Assembly: GCA_958430865.1 (NCBI GenBank) | Contig: CAUDNR010000891.1 | Span: 3,902-67,901, forward strand | DNA length: 64,000 bases | Direction: 5' to 3' | DNA from: Entrophospora sp. SA101 | Taxonomy: Eukaryota; Glomeromycota; Glomeromycetes; Entrophosporales; Entrophosporaceae | In this document: positions 46,879-59,259 of the stretch, piece by piece | Layout of the letters: every line of letters begins with the position of its first letter | Position numbering within the stretch: the first letter of the stretch is position 1 | The notes under the pieces: generated by a model | The model's input: the letters and a program-made list of their open reading frames with translations, nothing else | Told to the model about the DNA's origin: nothing | Databases searched by the model: none | Position numbers and translations under genes: made by a program

Positions 46879-48505
46879 ATGTCAGAATCAAGTTGGAATT
46901 CACATTTCCATCATAATCAACCTTACGACACCTCCTCATACGACAGCGACAACAACAAAAACAATAACCATAGGAGAAGTATACCTATTTCTCCTATTTC
47001 TCAACAAAATCTTTCTTATGCTCAATATGGACAAGTGCAGAGTCACGAAAGTGTTAATATAACACAGCCAAGCAGCTATGAAACTAATATTAGAATTAAC
47101 GATTCTGAAAAACACCTCTCTTCAGCTTCTTTTAATAATACTGGAAGTATAAATGAGAAAGGACAATTTCAGGAGCCTCCTACACCAACAACTCAACATG
47201 GAAATTATACAAATGATGGACTTACAGACAGTGATGAGGACTTAGCTAAACGTTTGTATCGTGAAGAATCTGAAAATTATCATGGGCATAATACGGTCGC
47301 AGGAAGTCAAACCGGTGGAATGTATAGTCCTAAAGGAGAGGCTGCATCTTACTACGCAAATGTGAATGAGCCAGGACAAAGAGTCTCTGGAGCACAAATT
47401 CAAGGAACTACAGAAAACACCAAAAAACATCCAAAACCAGCCAGCGCATATGATGATCCTAAAATACAAGTACAGTTGGAAAAGCGACCAAGATGGAGAC
47501 CATATTTTACATGGGTTGTTACTACTGTTCATTTAGCAATGTTTATTTACGGATTTATAAAAAATCAAGAATTATATGGAACTCTTATTCAGACACAACC
47601 TCTTAACCCAATGATCGGTCCATCATCACTGGTTAGTGGTTTTTTTATGAATTAATAATATATAACAAATATAAAAATATATAATTAATTAATTTTTACC
47701 TATTCATTTTTAGACTTTAATCCAACTTGGAGCAAGGTTTAATCCTTGCATGCGCCCAGTTGCAATTCAAGGAGAATTTGATTATCAATTTGAGTGTCCT
47801 TCAAATGTGGGAGGGCAATTTGTTGTTCAACAATGTCCATTAAAAACGGCATGTGGATTTGATGGAAGAGGATTTAGAAACGAGGTTCCAGATCAATGGT
47901 TTAGATTTATCACACCAGTATTTCTTCATGCAGGTCTTATCCATTTCCTTTTCAATATGCTTTTTCAATTAAGAACAGGCATTTCAATAGAAAGGGATAT
48001 TGGATGGTGGAGATATAGCATTATATATATGGCAAGTGGCATATTTGGATTTGTATTTGGTGGTAATTTCGCCACGCCTACTATTCCTTCTATGGGAGCA
48101 TCAGGCTCACTCTTTGGCATTATTGGGATTTTATTATTAGACACGCTTCAAAATTGGAAGTTAATGAAAAATCCATGTTTGGAACTTACAAAGTTGATGT
48201 TGATGATATTGTTTTCATTTTTGATAGGTCTTTTGCCAGGTTTAGATAATTTTTCACATATAGGAGGATTTATTATGGGTATATTAACTGGAATGATTTT
48301 ATTGCCGACTATTAAATTTTCCAAATTTCATAAATGGACAACGTGGATTCTAAGAATTGTAGCAATCCCGGCAGTGGTATTATTGTTTTTCTTCTTGATC
48401 AAAAATTTCTATACAAGTGACCCAAGGGATAAATGTCCATGGTGTAAATATCTTGGTTGTTTGCCTGTATTTGGATGGTGTGATATCACTGGAATAAAAC
48501 AATAG
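46879..48505 (+). CDS. Rhomboid family intramembrane serine protease
   Basis: Two exons, 46879-47631 and 47714-48505 (82-nt GT-AG intron, phase 0), give 514 aa. The first ~200 residues are a hydrophilic Ser/Asn/Gln-rich cytosolic tail. A first membrane segment follows the KRPRWRPYFTW junction (~207-228), then a Cys-containing luminal loop and the rhomboid core. Key features are HAGLIHFLFNML (His ~328, Asn ~332), the GASG nucleophile box with Ser ~381 (MGASGSLFGI) and the catalytic His ~433 in DNFSHIGGF. All catalytic residues are present, so it should be active. It ends with a Cys-rich tail (KCPWCKYLGCLPVFGWC). Family knowledge: rhomboids cleave transmembrane substrates within the bilayer. 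The substrate is unknown. Confidence 0.92.
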
Positions 48506-48914
48506 TTAACAAGAGACAATTTAACACTTTAACATGCATAATTTTATCAATGTATTTTTATAATTTTTCTTTACATATATATAAATTACGTATAATTGAA
48601 TTTTTAATGTTAAACAGTTAATAAAATGTGGGCGTATAGAGTTGTAGGGTTAAAATTTAAGGTATTTTGTGTAATTGGTTTATTATTAACCCAAAACTTA
48701 CCATTACTAAAAATCTCAAAATGATGCCATAACTAGCCGAGGTTCTTTACCTTGAACGATAAATAATGAAGAGGCATATATTCTCATTAGTGTTACTAAT
48801 TCATAAAGACTATTAATATTAAATTCATTCGTTACATAGCAAAATATAATTTTTTAATTTTTTAATAAATTTTTTTTTACATATGATATTCTTTTATAAA
48901 AACAAACAATAATT

Positions 48915-49680
48915 TTATGCCCAATTCACTAGACCATAAAACATTCCAACTGCTACAATGGCCCAAGTAAAAAGCCACTTCCAAAATAAAATCAGCTTAG
49001 GAACGAGAAATGGAACAAACGCACCAGCAAGTTCTTCAGGATGTATAAATACTTCTTGTTTCCGTATAACATATTTTCCATTTGTATCATATGAAAGATC
49101 CAATTTGATCAATAATCTACATTATAAAAATTATGTTATAGAAAAAAGTCTACAATTATCATTATCATTATTCCTCCAGTATTTATTATTACCATCTATA
49201 CCTTGTTGAATAATTAAACCAAAACCAAATTCCTCTTTTAGCGATTTGAGTTACGTCAATTATGGCTTTGAGAGAATCATCATTAAACCCTAAATTAAAA
49301 TAAAAAAATATTGTTTTATATATAGTAGTAATTTCAAAGTTCCAATAAATATCAAGCATGACTTACAAATATCATGAATTATTTCACAATCGCTCCAAAG
49401 ATACCCTTTAAAAATACCAATCAATATGTAAGAAGTATTAGAATTGAATCAAAACAAAAGTTAAAAGAGCCATTTTTATATGTAAATAACCTTTATTAAA
49501 TTTATTGAGTGCAATTAATCTTTCTCTTGAATTATGGGAACTTTGAATATAAGTTAAAAAATGCTTGTATTCGACATCATCTCTATAATATTTTTTTATC
49601 TCTTCTGCACACAACTTGTTTTCTTTCGAACCAATAATTATCTTGATGATCTCTGGAATTTTGTCGATTGGACTATCCAT
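48915..49680 (-). CDS. Probable NTF2-like (SigF-like) membrane-tailed protein
   Basis: Four exons (49680-49491, 49405-49367, 49289-49202, 49116-48915), 172 aa, phases 1, 1, 2 consistent. Domain sense: an N-terminal helix, EEIKKYYRDDVEYKHFLTYI, HNSRERLIALNKFNKGYLW, then DCEIIHDIWFNDDSLKAIID, VTQIAKRGIWFWFN, LLIKLDLSYDTNGKYVIRKQ and EVFIHPEEL. A hydrophobic segment (LFTWAIVAVGMFYGLVNW) sits at the C-terminus. This order (cone-shaped alpha+beta fold, 'R..I......', KL.L.......Y.I..QE....E, terminal membrane helix) resembles the fungal SigF-like NTF2-like family. No enzymatic activity is claimed. It is convergent with the rhomboid gene (409 bp between stops). Confidence 0.6.
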
Positions 49681-49702
49681 TGAAATTGTTAAAAATTGGC
49701 TC

Positions 49703-49738
<36 letters not shown>

Positions 49739-50703
49739 TTTATAAATGAAATTTACTCATTGTATGTACAATCACGTGGTAATTTTTTCTGTATCGGGTC
49801 TAATTGTGGATGATGAGAATTGGGTGGCGGCTTATTCGGTTTTATTAGGCAAACAAATGGCAATGAATGGTTGTCACACAATATAAAAATTTAAATCGAA
49901 AAAATTCACATTTTTCAACGCATAGGAAGAAAGTTATCAAAAATTGGCGGAATATTATTTTCCACCTTCTGAATTTAAGATTATGATTACCTCGTGATTA
50001 TTTTATTTGTAATCTATAAATAGATTTGAATTATCCATTCAATTTAGGTGGTTTGTTTTTTTTTTTGAACTACTTAATTTTTGGAAAAACTCTTATCATT
50101 CCTTCTTTCGACACTTATAATACACATTATTGTTGGCTATATTAATATTATTTTATTTTTTTTAAAATTTTGTGACAATGGTTAAAAATAATAAAAAACC
50201 AAAGTAAACAAAAAAAGAAAGAAAACCCTTTGAAATGAGATATACTTGCTTACGAATTACAACAACAATAATAAAAACAATTGATATTCTTGAATAATTA
50301 TAAAGCCACAAAATTAAAATGGCCGAAAAGAAAGATTTTTTTTACCTCCGTGTTACAAAAATTCATAAACGGTACATTAACGGCTTTTGAATGATTCCAT
50401 ATTACGACTTAAAAAAACTATATAATTACTAGTTTGTCACATTGTTTTTTTTTCAAAAAAAAATTTTGTTTTTGTATTTTTTTTAAAACAAAAAAATTTT
50501 TTGAAAAAGTTGTCCTGGAAGGCAATTTATTATTTAGTAATAATAACAACGACAACAACGACAATAATAATAAAAAATAAAATAATAAAATAATAAAATA
50601 ATAAAATAATATAATAATATAATAATAATAAAATAATATAATAATAATAACAACAACGGTAATAATAATATTCATATAATATATTTTACACTATTAATTA
50701 GTC
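49681..50703. promoter_or_regulatory. Divergent intergenic region with microsatellites
   Basis: About 1 kb between two divergent genes. It holds a (TA)n run at ~49706-49735 and a long AATAATAAA-type low-complexity tract at 50540-50660 just upstream of the next start codon. No RNA gene is seen. Confidence 0.45.
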
Positions 50704-51459
50704 ATGTCAAATCATATTCAAAATCGTCATAGTTGTAATATTAAAACAAATAATTCAAATAATTCAAATAATTCAGAAAATGTCTTTAGATATAGTTATC
50801 CAAACTCAAGACCAGACATCTTACATACTAAGTTTGACATCCCAATTAAAAAGTCTACTATTAAAAGATTATCAAATAAATCAGTAGATTCTCAAGATTC
50901 AGGAATTGGTCTTTCCAAAGCAGATTACGAGATTAGAAGAGCAATAAAAGCACAAAGAATTATTGAACGTCCACAGATAATTGTTATTCACAAAGGAAAA
51001 CCAATAATGACAAGTCGCAATTACTACAATAATGGTAATTCTGAAGATCTTGATGCCGATGCTCACATGATAATATCAGCTGCCACGGCATCCAAAATAC
51101 ACCGAAGAGAAATAGCTGTAATGCAAAAAAGAAATACAATCATTTCATCATCATCATTATCATCATCATCATCATCATCATTATCACCATCATCATCTTT
51201 ATCATTACCATCTTCTCCCTCGTTATACAACAATGACAATTTTGAAAAAGAAAATGTATTTAATGGTTTCGAGTTCACTAGAAGCAACGATATAGAAACA
51301 AACGATATCAAGAAAGAGATTGATAATTATGACGAGAAAAAGAAACCTCGAGGTTGCTCGTTCTTAAAAAGCAAACCTTCAATAAAAAGAGTTTCATCTG
51401 TAATTAAAAAATTAGTTGGAAAAGAAAAAAGATTTATGACATGTGTTTACGTTAATTAA
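50704..51459 (+). CDS. Unrecognised Ser-rich basic protein
   Basis: A single-exon gene of 251 aa. N-terminal Asn/Ser-rich part, then a charged segment with KSVDSQDSGIGLSKADYEIR and RAIKAQRIIERPQIIVIHKG (~70-100), a helix AHMIISAATASKIHRREIAV (~119-138), a Ser homopolymer (~147-175) and a basic C-terminus (KPSIKRVSSVIKKLVGKEKR). No domain is recognised. DSGIGLS fits the relaxed DSG-x(2-3)-S phosphodegron pattern, but a short motif match alone is weak. The balanced codon use and ordered non-repeat segments support a real gene. Confidence 0.6.
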   Translation: MSNHIQNRHSCNIKTNNSNNSNNSENVFRYSYPNSRPDILHTKFDIPIKKSTIKRLSNKSVDSQDSGIGLSKADYEIRRAIKAQRIIERPQIIVIHKGKPIMTSRNYYNNGNSEDLDADAHMIISAATASKIHRREIAVMQKRNTIISSSSLSSSSSSSLSPSSSLSLPSSPSLYNNDNFEKENVFNGFEFTRSNDIETNDIKKEIDNYDEKKKPRGCSFLKSKPSIKRVSSVIKKLVGKEKRFMTCVYVN

Positions 51460-52259
51460 TTTAATTATAATATTTTCATTTTCAACACTGATTTTTTTAA
51501 ATAACACATCAAAATATTATAAGCTTATCAATTTTATGATATTTTTTAATAAATGTATATACACACACACACATTCAATAAAATTCATTCACACACATTA
51601 TTACACATTTATGCATTTAAATTTCATTTTTCAATAACATAATAATGATAATAATACTATACTATTTTTTCTTTTGAAATCTTAAGATTTTTTTTATTAC
51701 ATCATTTATTCATGTAAATTTAATTTTCAATAAAAACATAATTTAAGATTTTAAGCAATCTCAAAATTGTTGTCTTCATATTATTCTCTTTTGGGAATTT
51801 TTTTACAAAATCTTGTAGCGTCATACAGTGTACATTAATGTATATATAATTAGTATACTAATTTTTCTTCAAACCTATTCTTGACCAAAAGCCTGCCTTC
51901 CATAGCATATTAATATACATATATGTATTCGGGAGCCTACGGAAGGGTTGAAACTTTTATTTTCTCCTAAAATCCCCTTGCATATAATAATAATCACATG
52001 ATTAGTGTTGATCGCGCGGTTGTGTATTTATATTAAATATATAATTTTTTTAGTTACCCAATCACCCATATAATAGTTCGCGGTCCTAAGACGCGTGTAC
52101 AACTAACTATCTATGAATTTTTCGGGGTTCTTTTTTTTTCATATCTATTTATATCTATTATCTATTTGTAAAAAATCAGATTTAAAAAAAATTTTTAATA
52201 ATATAATAACAATAAATAGACAAGCAACAAAATAACAATTTTCAAAAAAAAAAAAAAAA
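51460..52259. promoter_or_regulatory. Promoter-side region of the BTB-TLDc gene
   Basis: No gene is recognised. Contains a (CA)n run at ~51559-51570 and a short GC-richer patch (TTCGCGGTCCTAAGACGCGTG, 52077-52097). Ends in an A16 tract directly before the start codon at 52260. Confidence 0.4.
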
Positions 52260-54161
52260 ATGCTTTCGTCTTTAGAAATTGTTACTAAATTGTTTAACGA
52301 ACTCTTAACTACTGCTACCAATGAAAAAAGTGCATCGACTATAAAATATATTAATAAACTTATAAATGATTTTTCTAAATTATTAAACGATCAGCCATTT
52401 TATGATGTAGAAATGACGGTTGGCCAAGATCAAGAACATACCAAAACTTTCCGAGTTCACTCAACCGTATTAAGGGCAAGATCTCCATATTTTAATGTAG
52501 CGTTGTCAAATGAATGGATTAGGAGATCTAAAGATGGAATTATTATTTTTGAAAAGAAAAATACCACACCAAAAGTATTTGAAATTATCATAAAGTGAGT
52601 ATTAATGATAGTAACAATGGTGGTCATAAATTATTTAATATTTACATATTAATTATATTATTAATATACATAAAAACACAATTGCATATATATATATATA
52701 CACATACATACATCTACGCATTAAACATAAAATTTTTATTCAAGTTACATCTATAGTGGAATTATTGAAATAGATCATCTTTATCCATATGAAATATTTA
52801 GTCTGATTGAAGCTTGTGACGAATTATGCCTTAGCGAAGTCATTGATTACTTACAGAATCATCTAATTCAATGTAGTCAAGAATGGCTCAAACAGAATCT
52901 AAATTATATCAACCATATTTCATCAAATCACGCACAATTTCTTAAACTTAATCAATATTGTAACAATTTATTTGATTCCAATCCAGCTTTATTTTTAATA
53001 TCTGATGATTTTAGATCAATCGATAAATCAACATTGATTTCCATAATAGAAAAAGATTGTTTACAATTGAATGAAATAGATATTTGGAAATATATTATAA
53101 AGTGGGTAATCGGGCAAATAAACTACCATATCGATGAAGATAACAACAAAAATAATATTAATACTAATATTAGTATTATCTTACGGGAAAAACCAGAAAA
53201 TATTGGTTTTCTAAAAAACTTACTAGATGATCTAATTTCTTCAATTCGATTTCCAGATATTTCCAGAGATGATTTCAACTATTTTGTCAAACCTTACCAA
53301 AAAATAATTAATGATGAATTATATGCTGAGCTTCTTCAATATTACAACAGTCCCCCGATGATAAATAGTAACGCTTGGCAATTAAAAGTAATGAATCAGA
53401 AAAGACGAAGAGTAGGAAGATTATTGAATCTGCCAATCAAATGTCTTATTTCTAATTGGATTGATAATAATGATCATTATTATGCTAACGAAGGTAGTAT
53501 TCCGTACGAATTTAAACCAATTTTATGTGGAAATTGTGACGGATATTCACAATCAGTATTTATTGAATTATGCTCGAATATTACACAAACAATTGTCCTA
53601 ATGAAAATTAAAGGATCTGATGAGTTGGTTGGTGGGTATAACCCTGTCTGTTGGAATAATCAAAATATACCATCCAACTATAATTATTTCATTGAAACCA
53701 TACAGAGTTTCATTTTTAAGATTGAACCGAATCGCATACAAAATTCTATCCTAAGTAGAGTCACGTATCCTGCACGTGCAATTTATCATTGTGGTAATGT
53801 TAATGATATCAATGTCAGTAGTAATGTTGACGGCGATAATAATGACGGCGACAACTACAACCACAATAAAAAAAATAATAATAATAGTTTTAGAAATAGA
53901 GATTATAATGGTGTTAAAAGTCAAAATAATGATAATGATATGAAGAATAATTATGTTATAGATGGTATAGAAATATCTGAAAATTTAGTAAATTTTTATG
54001 ATTTATGCTTATACAATAGTGTCAACAAACAATCATTTTGTTATTACTATCACCATAACACCTTCTTATATTATGATCGAAATCTTGGATTGGATCATGG
54101 AAGCGGCAGTATGCATCTGTTAGAAGATTTCGAAGTCTATCATGTCATAAGAAAATTATAA
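52260..54161 (+). CDS. BTB-BACK-TLDc domain protein
   Basis: Exons 52260-52594 and 52745-54161 (150-nt GT-AG intron) give 583 aa. The BTB domain spans ~45-145 (DVEMTVGQDQEHTKTFRVHS, VLRARSPYFNVALSNEW, then NYIYSGIIEI across the splice site). A BACK-like helical region follows (~150-300, with IISIIEKDCLQLNEIDIWKY and IRFPDISRDDFNYFV). The TLDc domain runs ~320-583 (FKPILCGNCDGYSQSVFIEL, VLMKIKGSDELVGGYNPVCW, LSRVTYPARAIYHC, ending EDFEVYHVIRKL). A ~50-residue Asn-rich insert (~445-495) splits TLDc. BTB-TLDc proteins form one of the largest expanded families of Rhizophagus and are thought to act with Cullin-3. The substrate is unknown. Confidence 0.9.
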
Positions 54162-54394
54162 TTATTATTATTATAATTAATATAATTATTATTATTATTA
54201 CTAAAATTATTATTATTATTACTAAAGTCATTAAAATTTATTGGTATTGATATTTGCATAATAAAAAATCTTTAATGTAAATTTATATAATATGTACACA
54301 GAATTACTATTAATTTAATTATTCTATTAATTTTATAATAATGTCCTCAAAAATGCACTTATATATATTATCTTTTATTATGCATAGATTAACT
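54162..54394. other. Short convergent intergenic region
   Basis: 233 bp of ATT-type microsatellite and AT-rich sequence between two converging stop codons. Confidence 0.5.
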
Positions 54395-55091
54395 TTAAAT
54401 TGTTTCATCGAATGTCATTGTAATATCAGAATCTTGTTGTTGCTGCTGCAATTGTTGTTCATTTATATCATTTTTTATAAAAGTATTTGTGTTAGCGTAT
54501 TGTGTTGAATTTAAATATTCCTCTTCATAAACTCCAATTTGATACGATAAATCAATTTCCTCTTCCAATAAAAAATCTAAATATTTAAAAAAAAGATATT
54601 TATATATACATACTATATAATGTATGTATATACGTATAAAGCTAAGATTTATTTTGTACCTTGCTCAATCTCTTGAAAAAATTCTTCTTGTTCTAAAGAT
54701 GTATTAATATCTTGAATGATTTTATTAGAACGTATAAGATCATTTGTTTGAAGTTTTTTCCATTCATTCAAAACTATCTTTCGAATCCACTATTATTTAT
54801 TATTATAGAGTTGTGAAGTAAGAGAAGAAAACGAATAAATAAAGAGCGAGAGAAATAATATATGAAGAGGGTATATAAATAAAGATTAACCTGATGTTGG
54901 TCAGGTTCACTATCAACAAGTATTCCCCTTCGTTTATTTAGTTCTTGATCTTTTAGTTTCTTAATACTTTGTAAGCATTGTTTTTTAAAGTCTTCTCGCC
55001 AAACTTGGTTTGACTTTGATTTCATAAGAGAACGATGTAGTCCAAAAGTTGGCTTGTTGTTATTCTTGAAATTATGCATTCTCGAAGACAT
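54395..55091 (-). CDS. Probable RPA-interacting protein (RPAIN-like)
   Basis: Exons 55091-54891, 54789-54660 and 54576-54395, 170 aa, phases 0 and 1 consistent. The N-terminus has MKSKSNQVWREDFKKQCLQS followed by KKLKDQELNKRRG, which fits the Trp-x(3-4)-(R/K)..C...(R/K) signature of the RPA-interacting protein N-terminal domain. The middle is a charged helical segment (RKIVLNEWKKLQTNDLIRSN, LEQEEFFQEIEQ) like the family's M domain. The C-terminus is Gln/acidic, with no Cys4-type zinc finger, so it is shorter than animal RPAIN. Family knowledge: RPAIN-type proteins carry the single-strand DNA-binding complex RPA into the nucleus. I started at 55091 (MSSRMHNF); an upstream ATG at 55109 is possible. 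Confidence 0.5.
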
Positions 55092-55443
55092 TATTATTGC
55101 TATTGTCAAAAAAACGCGTTATTTTTAACCTTTTATGTTACCCAAAATTAAAATAATATTAATATTAAAGAATTAGGACCCCGACTGGAATACCCCCATG
55201 TAGATTTGTTAGCATAGTGGAAGTTTGTTGTTACACGAAATGTTATACATATATAGTAATTCAAATCCAGTTTATCACTTAACTTTTTATTGCCAGAATG
55301 TTTGTAAAGTTGCGTTGCACAATATAAAAAATTAGTGTAACATTTCAAATTTCCACTATGCTGATTTTGTTTGATCTAGAAATTTAGCCAATGAACTCTA
55401 GTTTAGCATTCAATATTTTTTTTTGGCACAATAAAAAAAAAAA
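55092..55443. promoter_or_regulatory. Bidirectional promoter region containing a 152-bp inverted-repeat element
   Basis: 352 bp separate two divergent start codons. Between 55211 and 55362 lies an element with ends AGCATAGTGGAAGTTTG and (reverse-complemented) AGCATAGTGGAAATTTG, one mismatch, with further inner similarity (TGTTACAC). It looks like a MITE, but no target duplication is clear. Confidence 0.55.
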
Positions 55444-56744
55444 ATGTCTACAGCATCAACATCAACGACAAATCCAACCTCAGTATATGCGCCTCCGACA
55501 TCCTTTGGAATAACACCTTCAACTACTACACCAGTGCTAACATCACCACCAACACCTAAACAATCTACATGTACAACGCCAAATAATACAATTTATATAA
55601 ACAACTTGAATGAAAAAGTAAAGATACCAGGTGGTTTTCTCAGATCTATTTTACTTTTTGTTTAAAATTGGTTAGATTGTTTTTAATATATACATGCGTG
55701 CGTATGTGCATGATTGTTTGTTTTAAAATAGCTTTAAAGAAACATTTAAGTGCTATTTTTGAACAATATGGAGAAATACTAGAAATAGTAGCACATGGAA
55801 ATATACGTATGCGTGGACAAGCTTTTGTTGTTTTTAAAGAGCAAGAAAGTGCAGCAAATGCTATAAAAGGAGTTCAAGGGTTTGCTTTACATGGAAAACC
55901 AATGGTATATAAATTTGTATTGTATTATTTATGTAAATTATTTTAAATAGATGATAACTTGGAATTAAAAAATCAAACTTATATTTTTACCAAAGGTGAT
56001 TCAATATGCAAAATCAAAATCTGATGCAATTGCAAAAATTGATGGAACCATTGAAGATCACAAGCGTCAAAGATTGGAGGCTAAAGGTATTGATTAATAT
56101 TATATTTGTATATTTTTATTTGATTTGTATTAACCGTAAATTGGTTTTTTTTTATGATTAGAAAAACGGGTTAAAGAGCCACCAATGAAAAAATTCAAGC
56201 CAAATAACACTACAACGTTTCCAACAGGACCTTCAAATATTCCAGGAGGTTGGCTCGCTGTTTTGTATTTACTCATATATATATATACACATACATATTT
56301 ATATAAATATAAATATCATCTTAATATCAACAAATACTAACATTATTAGAATTGTTTTATTACAGCACCATTATTTCACTTTGGACATCAATTACCAGCA
56401 CCTGGAAATATTCCTGACGAGTATCTTCCACCAAATAATATACTCTTTTTACAAAACCTACCTAACGATATAACTGGAGCAGTTCTTACATCTTTGTTTG
56501 AGCAGTATGTTTTTATTTTTTATTTTTTTTGGGGGGGAAGTTTCAATGAATAAATTTGTAATATTAAAATAATCGATATAATAGATATTCTGGATTTAAA
56601 GAAGTTCGTTCCATTCATCCAGCAAAGGGTATTGCATTTGTTGAGTATGATACTGAGCCACAAGCAATGGTTGCCAAGGAGGCTTTATCTAATCATCAAA
56701 TGGGACCAGATCATAAATTAAAGATAACATATGCAAAAAAATAA
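55444..56744 (+). CDS. U1A / U2B''-type snRNP RNA-binding protein
   Basis: Six exons (55444-55630, 55732-55904, 55996-56086, 56162-56248, 56366-56504, 56585-56744), 278 aa, all introns GT-AG with consistent phase. After a Ser/Thr/Pro-rich lead come RRM1 ([16 protein letters not shown] as RNP2, [19 protein letters not shown] as RNP1, [20 protein letters not shown]), a linker ([20 protein letters not shown]) and RRM2 ([40 protein letters not shown], ending KLKITYAKK). [10 protein letters not shown] and MRGQAFV are diagnostic of the U1A/U2B''/SNF family, which binds stem-loops of U1 or U2 snRNA in the spliceosome. The sequence does not tell which of the two it is. The linker is short compared with human U1A. 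Confidence 0.93.
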
Positions 56745-57275
56745 AATATGAATGGTTTGTTTTGGTTTGTGTTTCAAATTATTTACATGATTATCATTGT
56801 TTACGGTCTTACTTTATTTTATTTTTTCTTTTTTTTTGATGAATTTTATATTTACATAATACATTGCTTTTATCTATATGAAATTGATGAAAATACAAAA
56901 ATATTAAGGTATGTCCAATATAACCTTGGATATTGATAAATTATTAATCTACTAATTAATTATATATTGAAGATTTGTCCTGATGCAAAAAAAAAAATAA
57001 AAGGGCCCAGCGTAGTAAAATAAATAGATGAATAACGTGTGTATGTAGGCATTTGTATGTTTGTATATATTATTAAATCCAAGGCTCACCCCGAAAATAA
57101 TAATATATAGATGGTGTTCACATAAAAAAAAAGATTCCCAAATAATAACATTAATAACTAAATTATAGATATATTTATTTATAATATATGTTGGAAAATT
57201 AAATTATTCATACCAAAAATCAAAAAAAAAACTATTTTAATTATTTAAATATTGTTACTATTATTACAATTATTT
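56745..57275. other. Convergent 3' intergenic region
   Basis: AT-rich sequence between the snRNP protein gene and the CUE-Smr gene. No feature recognised. Confidence 0.4.
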
Positions 57276-59259
57276 TTATTTTTTTCTACCTTTGACGATC
57301 ATATGACCACGATTTTCGACGAAATCCCAATTATTTTTTAGAACTTGTCTCACAGCATTAGGTAATTTTGGAATTCCATTAGGTGAATGATTTCCTACTC
57401 CAGTAATTATTTTTAAAGGTTTACCACTATATATATCACCTAACGTAATGGTAATGTATTATAATAAATAAATAAATATATATATAATACAGTACATTTA
57501 TTTATTTACCTTTTGGATATAATCTATTTAAATGCTTCCTCACTACATATACTGCTTGATCAACTGTTAATCCATGTAAATCAATAATATTCTTGCCATT
57601 CCTATTATAAATTTTTTTAAAAAAACCGAGTTTAAATATTATGAAATATTTTATATAATATATATATATATATGTGGATTTACCTTTGTTGTTCAGTTGA
57701 CGACATTACATATCTCAAATTCCATGTTTTCATTTCCTGATCATACTCTTGTCCCTAAGAACGAAAAATATTATTATTGTTTTAATTATTCCTTTAAATT
57801 TTATTATTATTAAAAATATAAATGTTTAATCTTGCCTCCTTCGAATAATAAGAAGTTATTCCACCTCCACCACGTCCAACCCTATAAGCTTCTGATGCAT
57901 TTCTAAATGCCTTGTTTCTTAATTTTTGGCAACGAAGAGCCTCACGGCGACAATGTCCCGGATTGTAACTATATTCGTCGTCATCTTCGTCATCTTCATA
58001 TTCGTCATCGTCATCATCGTCGTTGTCATAATTATTATTGGATATTCTAAAAGTATGAGATTGTTGATCATTTCCTTTTTTTTTTACTACTTTAAATTCA
58101 TTTTCCGGAGAAATCAAACATTCCAAAGTAACATCAAAGTTGCCATGATTTTCGTGAAACATTGATGAAATTGTCGCAGCGGGAATATTTGGAAACATTT
58201 CTTGAAGCATTTCAATATTGTTCCAGACATTTGTGTTAGATGAGTTTGAAGATGAAGAGGACCATGGTGAATTTTTGGATAATTTTTGAGGTTGACGTGA
58301 TTTGTAATAACGTTTTTGATAATTATTTTTATTTTGATAATTATTTTTATTTTGATAATTATTTTTATTTTTATTATTTTTATTATTATTATTATTATTA
58401 ATCTGTATACCATTACTTTTATTTTTGATTTTTGATTTCTTTTTTTTACGATTCTTATAATTGTTTGTTGAAAAAGAAGATGCTACTGATGAAGCGTTTG
58501 GAGATGAATTTGAAAAAGCGGTCAAAGAAGAAGAAGAAGAAGAGGAGGAGGAGGAGGAGGAAGAAGGTAACGGTCGCGTTTGCTGAATATTATTATTATT
58601 ATCGGAATTATCATTATCTAATTCTGCCGAGGACAATTCATTGAGAAGAAATAGTAGAACTGTTTCAGCATCATTATCATTTTCTTGAAATAATTGCTCG
58701 ATTCTTGTGGTGGAAATTAATGGAAAACATTCTTTCAAGAATCCAGTTGGTGAATCAATTGATTTGTAATCATCCTTGGAAAGAATAAATGGTTCGAACT
58801 CATTATCGAACTCATTATCATCAAGAATGACAAGATCGTCATCACGATAATAATAGTAATAATTATTATTATTGGAATCGTCGCCTATCCCCCCTCCTAC
58901 ACCGCCTTCTTCTCCGAGACTAAGTGAGTCCATTTGAGGTTCAAGACTCGTAGCCGACTCATCCTCTGTTAATGATAATAATTTTATCATTATAATTTTT
59001 TATTATTAATTAATAAAAAAAATTTTTTTTCTTCTTTACCATTTTCACCGGAACTTGACTCGCTTGCACTCTTATCATTACTATTTTCTGAAAATAATTC
59101 TGATTCGCCGTAACCCCTTTGTTCAGAATCTAAAACTAAGGTTGCTCCTTCAGCCAAAGAATTAAGAATATCTATACAAGTGTTGATATCAGATTCATCA
59201 TTAACATTTTCTGCTACAATTTCTGCTACTAATGTAGAGTCGAGTGGTGGGCAATACAT
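57276..59259 (-). CDS. CUE-CUE-DUF1771-Smr domain protein
   Basis: Five exons (59259-59040, 58965-57836, 57754-57684, 57601-57510, 57439-57276), 558 aa. Two CUE-type ubiquitin-binding modules: ~147-184 (SPTGFLKECFPLISTTRIEQ, then FLLNEL) and ~323-358 (WNNIEMLQEMFPNIPAATIS). A Ser-run, Asn/Lys-rich NYQNKN tandem repeats and an acidic stretch separate them. DUF1771 (~408-455) has CRREALRCQKLRNKAF, NASEAYRVG and SYYSKEGQEYDQEM. The Smr domain (~474-558) has IDLHGLTVDQAVYVVRKHLN and IITGVGNHSPNGIPKLPNAV, with the DLHG and GxGxHS motifs intact. This layout resembles fungal and metazoan Smr proteins linked to mRNA cleavage in no-go decay (Cue2/NONU-1 class). That role is inference. Intron 2 is GC-AG. 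Confidence 0.85.
57755..57835 (-). other. GC-AG intron in the CUE-Smr gene
   Basis: 81 nt. Donor GAG|GCAAGA, acceptor TTCTTAG|GGACAAG. Joining it keeps phase 0 and restores the DUF1771 text YYSKE-GQEYDQEM. No GT donor nearby does so. Confidence 0.8.

Noticed and set aside
50904..50930. Beta-TrCP-type phosphodegron DSGIGLS in the Ser-rich protein
   Set aside because: A single short motif match in a disordered Ser-rich protein is too likely by chance to report as a site.
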